DNA from: Lachnospiraceae bacterium
GTDB lineage: Bacteria > Bacillota > Clostridia > Lachnospirales > Lachnospiraceae
Length of the DNA: 8,368 nucleotides
NCBI GenBank assembly: GCA_003520105.1
Contig: DOVL01000122.1
Span: 1 to 8,368 of the forward strand
Direction: 5' to 3'
Below, piece after piece: positions 4,337 through 8,368 of the stretch. Within the stretch, counting starts at the first letter, position 1. Every line of letters begins with the position of its first letter. The notes under the pieces were generated by a model that had not been told where the DNA came from, ran no database searches, and was given only the letters and a program-made list of their open reading frames with translations. The translations under genes were made by a program, and so were the position numbers.

Positions 4337-6121
4337 CTACTGCGCAACAACAACCTTATTTTTTCCGCTGTTCTTTGCCTGATATAGAGCATCATCAACT
4401 CTTACACAGCATATATCGGAATTCTCTCCGGCAATAAGCTCTGTGACACCGAGACTTATAGTTTTCTTGCCACAGTTCTCGAATCTGATATCAGAAAACT
4501 TCTTTCTGAAGGTCTCGGCAAGCCCTGTAGCCTCATCTGTATTGAAGCTCGGACAGAGAACCATAAACTCCTCACCGCCCCATCTTCCTATTGAAGCATC
4601 AGGACACTTCTCAGCTACTGTCTTTCTCAGCATTTCGGCAAGTGCGATAATAACCCTGTCACCTTCTTTATGACCATAGTTATCATTTACTGATTTGAAA
4701 TTGTCGATGTCCATCATTATGAGCGAAGCCCCAACCTTGGCCATTCCATTAACTGAATGATTCTCAAACTCTCTCGCTTTTTCGCTTATCCTATGCTGTA
4801 TCTCACGTCTGTTCAGAAGTTTGGTCATACCATCAGTGATTGCAGAAAGCTGAAGTTGCTTATTAGCCTCTTCAAGTTCCTCTGTAGCCGCCTGGATAAA
4901 GGTTGCAAGCCTGTTGATCATCGAAACCTTGCCCGAGAACTCACTTCTGTCCATCTCAACCTGAGGAACAGGCTTATCATCGATATTCCCCTCTCTCTGA
5001 GCTTCAATTACGAGAGTGACATTATGCTGGTTAACATAATCCCCATTTCTCAGAAATTCGCCTGAAGTATAGAATCCCGATGTTGGTGCAAGTGACTGGA
5101 AAGGCTTTGTCTCCTTACTGATCTCATCGTCACCCCAGAAGGTACGTCTGCCGGCACAAGAAAATACAGTAAATGTCTCAGGGATAAACTCCTGGAATGA
5201 TGTCGCCGCATCAAATACACTGTCCAGAATAGTCCACGGATCACCATAAGCAATTCTGGCATTTACATCTTCAGTAATATCTGCTGTCATAACCAGAGAA
5301 CCATCCGAATTACATCCTATAGGTGCTCTCAGTATATCCATTCCGTTCAGTTCATAAAGGAACGGAAACTCGAGTGTATTGGAGAAGAAATTGTCATCCT
5401 TGTTGATGTTCAGATATTTATAATATGTCTCATATGCAGGCTTTCCATCCAGTTCATAAAGCACCGCACCGTCAGCCTTAGTAACGTGGAGACTTCTTCC
5501 GAGCGGCTTCCAGCCCGTAACGTGAAGAGCCTCAACGAAGTAATCCTCTCCACCTGTCATAAGAAATACAGCCGCATGATCTGATATCTGTCCGACATTT
5601 GAAAACACAAAGGCGGCAGAATCATTGATATCATTCGAGAAAGCCCCTCCTCCGCAGAATACAATATTCTTCGGAAGCTCGCACAGGTAATTACAATAAT
5701 CTGTCATAGACATTCCTCGCATCGTAGTGTAAGTCATTATTGACTTCACCCACGGATGACGAGTCACGTATTCAGTGAGACTGTCAGCAACGTATTTGGC
5801 CTTTTCTTCGCTCAGATTGTACTGTAAAACCTCTATTTTTGTTGAAGGATATTCATATACGGTACAAACGATACTGATCGAGCCTTTGCTCTTATCACCC
5901 AGAATGATATTACCGTTGGTTGAACAGCCCATATAAAGAGCCTTCGGCATCTCCTTCTCGATCATGCCGCAAATGCTCTGAACAATATTCTTGTTCATAT
6001 TCTCAGTATATATCTGAAACAGCACATTTGACACAACAGACGCGTTGCACCACTGTCTGATCCTCTTGATCATACTGATAAACTTATCCTCACCCTCATA
6101 ATCAAACTGAAACTGTTTCAT
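4337..6121 (-). CDS. FIST sensor domain fused to a GGDEF diguanylate cyclase
   Basis: This 594-aa protein has no signal peptide or membrane segment. Residues about 27-235 match FIST_N (YMGCSTNG at 63-70, FCGGGAFSND at 155-164) and about 236-375 match FIST_C (FSCAGRR at 320-326, TSGFYTSGEF at 347-356). FIST is thought to be a small-ligand sensor. A coiled coil (about 401-428) leads to the GGDEF domain: DGMTKLLNRRE (430-440), metal-binding DIDNFK (471-476), active-site RWGGEEF (513-519), and ALYQAKNSGKN near the end. All catalytic residues are present, so it should make c-di-GMP from two GTP in the cytoplasm in response to a FIST ligand. The inhibitory RxxD site is not recognisable: the segment before GGEEF reads EKCPDASIG, without the Arg. 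GGAGGG lies just before the ATG. It has its own promoter and a terminator shared with the convergent gene. Confidence 0.93.
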   Translation of the reverse strand: MKQFQFDYEGEDKFISMIKRIRQWCNASVVSNVLFQIYTENMNKNIVQSICGMIEKEMPKALYMGCSTNGNIILGDKSKGSISIVCTVYEYPSTKIEVLQYNLSEEKAKYVADSLTEYVTRHPWVKSIMTYTTMRGMSMTDYCNYLCELPKNIVFCGGGAFSNDINDSAAFVFSNVGQISDHAAVFLMTGGEDYFVEALHVTGWKPLGRSLHVTKADGAVLYELDGKPAYETYYKYLNINKDDNFFSNTLEFPFLYELNGMDILRAPIGCNSDGSLVMTADITEDVNARIAYGDPWTILDSVFDAATSFQEFIPETFTVFSCAGRRTFWGDDEISKETKPFQSLAPTSGFYTSGEFLRNGDYVNQHNVTLVIEAQREGNIDDKPVPQVEMDRSEFSGKVSMINRLATFIQAATEELEEANKQLQLSAITDGMTKLLNRREIQHRISEKAREFENHSVNGMAKVGASLIMMDIDNFKSVNDNYGHKEGDRVIIALAEMLRKTVAEKCPDASIGRWGGEEFMVLCPSFNTDEATGLAETFRKKFSDIRFENCGKKTISLGVTELIAGENSDICCVRVDDALYQAKNSGKNKVVVAQ

Positions 6122-6157
6122 AAACCCTCCGTAAATACAGCTTTACTCATATAAATA

Positions 6158-6191
6158 CATATGTCATGCCTCCCCACTCAGCATACATATG
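6158..6191 (-). promoter_or_regulatory. Leader stem-loop upstream of the FIST-GGDEF gene
   Basis: In the leftward leader RNA, CATATGT plus ATGC (6191-6181) pairs with GCAT, one bulged G, and ACATATG (6169-6158), giving 11 bp around an 11-nt loop that shows GGGGAG. The loop has a Shine-Dalgarno-like stretch 8 nt before an ATG at 6160 that opens a five-codon ORF ending at 6143. The stem is visible; any regulatory role is inferred. Confidence 0.4.
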
Positions 6192-6214
6192 ATTTCACAC
6201 AAAATACCACTATT

Positions 6215-6243
6215 ATTATATCATTTTCATACAGATATGTAAA
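6215..6243 (-). promoter_or_regulatory. Near-consensus promoter for the FIST-GGDEF gene
   Basis: Leftward -35 TTTACA (6238-6243) and perfect -10 TATAAT (6215-6220) with a 17-nt spacer. The start would be near 6208, leaving a leader of about 87 nt that contains a stem-loop. Confidence 0.8.
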
Positions 6244-6275
6244 TAATCCCATTTTCAAGCGGAAAGGCATCTATC

Positions 6276-6307
6276 AAAAATCCACCTATGCAATCGTACA
6301 CAGTTGG
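6276..6307 (-). terminator. Probable imperfect terminator after htpG
   Basis: About 29 nt past the htpG stop codon the leftward strand reads CCAAC TGTGTA, loop CGAT, TGCATA GGTGG: 10 of 11 positions pair (two G-T pairs, one mismatch). It is followed by A and TTTTT (6276-6280). It separates htpG from the promoter of the next gene. Confidence 0.5.
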
Positions 6308-6335
6308 ATTAAATAATATGCTATATTTATCAATC

Positions 6336-8368
6336 TCAGATGATCATTGAAAGTATCTTATTGCTTCTTGCAACAAACTTTGTAAGCTCCTCGGCATTTA
6401 GCGGTCTGTTTGCGATAGCTGCAAGATCATAAAGCTGGCAGCATACTGTCTCGGTATTCTCTCCTTCAGGATTGTCGAGAACGTATTTAACAAGCTTGTT
6501 ATTGGCATTAAGAACGAGTGTCTCACCGGACTTGGCATCGCCGAATGGATTTGGCATGCCGCCGCCCATATTGTAAGCCTTCATCATCTCTTCCATACGT
6601 CTCTGCTCTTCTGACTGAGTAAGCATAGATGATATACTCTCGTCCTTCAGATTCTCGACCTTGATAGTGATCTTCTCAACGCCAAGAGCCTTCTTGAAGC
6701 TTTCTGTAAGCTTGTCAGTATAGTCCTTAACTGTTTCCTCGGAAAGTGCCTCACCGACTATTCCTTCATTGACATCGGCATCAATTCTGAGGAACTTAAC
6801 TCCCTCATTCTTGAATTCCATATTTGTGATATAAGGATTATCGATGTTATGTGTAAGGTAGATAGCATCTGTTCCGGCGTTCTTAAACATCTCGATGTAC
6901 TGAGCCTGCTCACGCTCGTCAGTGATGTAAAATACCTTGTTCTCGTGCTTCTCCTTAGCAGCCTCGAGATATTCAGGAAGTGTGATGAACTTACCCTCAA
7001 GATTCTTGAAGATCATGTAGTCCTTCATTTTATCCTGGAACTTGTCGTCCTTCAGGCAGCCAAACTTGATGAATGGTGAGATGTCTTCCCAGAGAGTCTC
7101 ATATTTCTCCTTATCCTTCTTGTACATCTCGATAAGCTTATCAGCAACCTTCTTGGTGATGTAATCAGATATCTTCTTAACGAAACCGTCATTCTGAAGA
7201 GCACTTCTTGAAACATTAAGCGGAAGGTCAGGACAATCGATAACACCCTTAAGTGTGAGCAGGAATTCAGGAATAACCTCCTTGATATTATCTGCTACAA
7301 ACACCTGATTGTTATAAAGCTTAACCTTGCCCTCGAGCTGATCTACAGTAGGATTGATACGTGGGAAATACAGTATTCCTTTAAGGTTGAAAGGATAATC
7401 CATATTAAGGTGGATCCAGAAAAGAGGCTCCTTGAAATCAAGAAATACCTTCTGATAGAAATCCTTATAATCCTCATCCTTGCAGTCTGCAGGCATTCTT
7501 ACCCAAAGCGGATTGGTATCATTAAGCGGAACAGCAGGCTTCTCAGCCTCGTCATCTTCCTCTTCATCATCTACATCCTTAAAATCCGCGTCGATCACTT
7601 TGTCATCATCGGATTTCTTATCATCGGAATCTCCGAGGAAATCATCCTCTTCTTTCTTCTTGGCAGCTTTCTTTGCTTCTTTCTCTGCCTTCTTTTCAGC
7701 CTTCTTGGCGGCTTTCTCGGCTGCTTTCTTAGCCTTCTCGGAAGCCTTTTTCTCTTCATCATCCACATCGATAAAGTAAATCTCTACAGGCATGAATGAA
7801 CAGTATTTATTAATGACCTCACGAACACGGTAAGCATTTGCGAACTCAAGACTGTCCTCTGAAAGATACAGAGTGATTCTTGTACCACGTTCCTTCTTGT
7901 CACCCTCGCTCATACTGTAATCGGTACCGCCGTCACATTCCCAGTAAACCGGAGCGGCATCCTTCTGATATGAAAGTGTCTCGATGGTAACCTTATCACT
8001 TACCATAAATGCAGAATAAAAGCCCAGTCCGAAATGTCCGATTATCTGGTCGTTCTGATCCTTATCCTTATATTTCTCAAGGAAGTCGGTTGCACCGGAG
8101 AAAGCGATCTGGTTGATATATTTTTCAACCTCATCAGCTGTCATACCGATACCGTTATCCTCAAATGTAAGAGTCTTGTTCTTGGCACTTGCGTAAACCG
8201 TTACTTTGTATTTTTCACCTTCAGGAATATCAGCCTCTCCCATTGATGAGAGTCTCTTAACCTTGGTGATTGCATCAACACCGTTAGAGATAAGCTCTCT
8301 GATGAAGATGTCGTGGTCCGAATATAACCACTTCTTGATTATAGGAAAAATATTTTCGCTGTTGATAG
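6336..8368 (-). CDS. htpG: HtpG, Hsp90-family ATP-dependent chaperone, extreme N-terminus beyond the window
   Basis: The reading frame is open to the right edge; 676 residues are visible and probably only a handful of N-terminal residues are missing, since the visible part begins INSENIFPIIKKWLYSD. The ATG at 8243 is internal. ATPase-domain motifs are intact: RELISN (ATP-hydrolysis Glu), FEDNGIGM (nucleotide-binding Asp), and the lid motif GHFGLGFYSAFMVSD. The middle domain has FWIHLNMDYPF and LNVSRSALQ, whose Arg contacts the ATP gamma-phosphate in Hsp90s. The dimerisation domain ends RSNKILSMII, with a Met/Gly-rich loop (MKAYNMGGGMPNPFGD). It folds and remodels client proteins in the cytoplasm as a homodimer. 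Between N-terminal and middle domains is an unusually long charged linker, larger than in E. coli HtpG. A probable terminator follows. The promoter lies outside the window. Confidence 0.97.
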   Translation of the reverse strand, partial: INSENIFPIIKKWLYSDHDIFIRELISNGVDAITKVKRLSSMGEADIPEGEKYKVTVYASAKNKTLTFEDNGIGMTADEVEKYINQIAFSGATDFLEKYKDKDQNDQIIGHFGLGFYSAFMVSDKVTIETLSYQKDAAPVYWECDGGTDYSMSEGDKKERGTRITLYLSEDSLEFANAYRVREVINKYCSFMPVEIYFIDVDDEEKKASEKAKKAAEKAAKKAEKKAEKEAKKAAKKKEEDDFLGDSDDKKSDDDKVIDADFKDVDDEEEDDEAEKPAVPLNDTNPLWVRMPADCKDEDYKDFYQKVFLDFKEPLFWIHLNMDYPFNLKGILYFPRINPTVDQLEGKVKLYNNQVFVADNIKEVIPEFLLTLKGVIDCPDLPLNVSRSALQNDGFVKKISDYITKKVADKLIEMYKKDKEKYETLWEDISPFIKFGCLKDDKFQDKMKDYMIFKNLEGKFITLPEYLEAAKEKHENKVFYITDEREQAQYIEMFKNAGTDAIYLTHNIDNPYITNMEFKNEGVKFLRIDADVNEGIVGEALSEETVKDYTDKLTESFKKALGVEKITIKVENLKDESISSMLTQSEEQRRMEEMMKAYNMGGGMPNPFGDAKSGETLVLNANNKLVKYVLDNPEGENTETVCCQLYDLAAIANRPLNAEELTKFVARSNKILSMII
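7524..7763 (-). other. About 80-residue charged linker region within HtpG
   Basis: The linker joins YFIDV, the end of the N-terminal domain, to NDTNPLWVR, the start of the middle domain. Its first half is almost only Lys, Ala and Glu (repeats of the EKAKKAAEKAAK kind) and should form a single charged helix. Its second half is Asp/Glu-rich with DFLGDSDD and is probably disordered. The codon repeats make a purine-rich track on the coding strand and a long spurious open frame on the other strand. Confidence 0.85.

Noticed and set aside
6122..6240. A c-di-GMP riboswitch in the leader of the cyclase gene
   Set aside because: The leader is only about 87 nt and none of the conserved GEMM core sequences or the two-stem layout is seen.
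7410..7799. Long rightward open frames opposite htpG (also 7480-7779 and 6849-7079)
   Set aside because: They arise from the Lys/Ala/Glu codon repeats of HtpG; the products are Ser/Phe/Leu-rich, lack ribosome binding sites and lie inside a well-supported gene.
8241..8243. ATG at 8243 as the htpG start
   Set aside because: The frame stays open to the window edge and the upstream codons encode the conserved HtpG N-terminus, including RELISN, so this ATG is internal.
1..8368. CRISPR arrays, tRNA or rRNA genes, insertion sequences, phage attachment sites
   Set aside because: No regularly spaced repeats, no cloverleaf-like sequences, no transposase or integrase frames, and no terminal repeats were recognised on reading both strands.

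Overview
The window reads as chromosomal DNA of a low-to-medium-GC Gram-positive anaerobe, most likely a Clostridia member of the Lachnospiraceae type (Butyrivibrio/Eubacterium/Roseburia-like). The pointers are strong GGAGG-type ribosome binding sites, TATAAT-rich promoters, a DUF5067 surface protein, a DFN-type Ser/Thr kinase with its small HTH partner, and an HtpG with a long charged linker. This placement is inference from protein style, not from a marker gene. No rRNA, tRNA, CRISPR array, transposase or phage gene was found.

Left third (1-2373, all leftward). From a good promoter at 2345-2373 run two small genes, DUF4160 then DUF2442, a pair with toxin-antitoxin-like size and layout but no proven role. 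Their Shine-Dalgarno region lies in a perfect 8-bp inverted repeat. A strong stem-loop follows, then a second unit: a 141-aa XRE-like HTH protein and a membrane-attached Ser/Thr protein kinase that runs off the left edge. Between HTH and kinase is a perfect 12-bp inverted repeat with a TATAAT box at the edge of its spacer and a T run beyond it, which could act as operator, attenuator or both. This HTH-kinase module is the most interesting part of the window.

Middle (2397-4140). A leftward, membrane-anchored protein with two tandem DUF5067 domains is divergent from a rightward HXXEE-family integral membrane protein. Their 289-bp shared region holds promoter elements for both and several palindromes. 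The HXXEE gene converges on the next gene, and a clean bidirectional terminator (4231-4251) lies between them.

Right half (4337-8368, leftward). A FIST-sensor/GGDEF diguanylate cyclase has its own near-consensus promoter and a structured leader. Upstream of it is htpG (Hsp90 family chaperone), complete except for its first few residues beyond the right edge, with an about 80-residue Lys/Ala/Asp/Glu-rich linker between its N-terminal ATPase and middle domains. A probable imperfect terminator separates the two.

Several genes concern sensing and signalling (FIST/c-di-GMP, Ser/Thr kinase, HTH regulator), but they sit in separate transcription units, and nothing in the sequence shows that they form one pathway.
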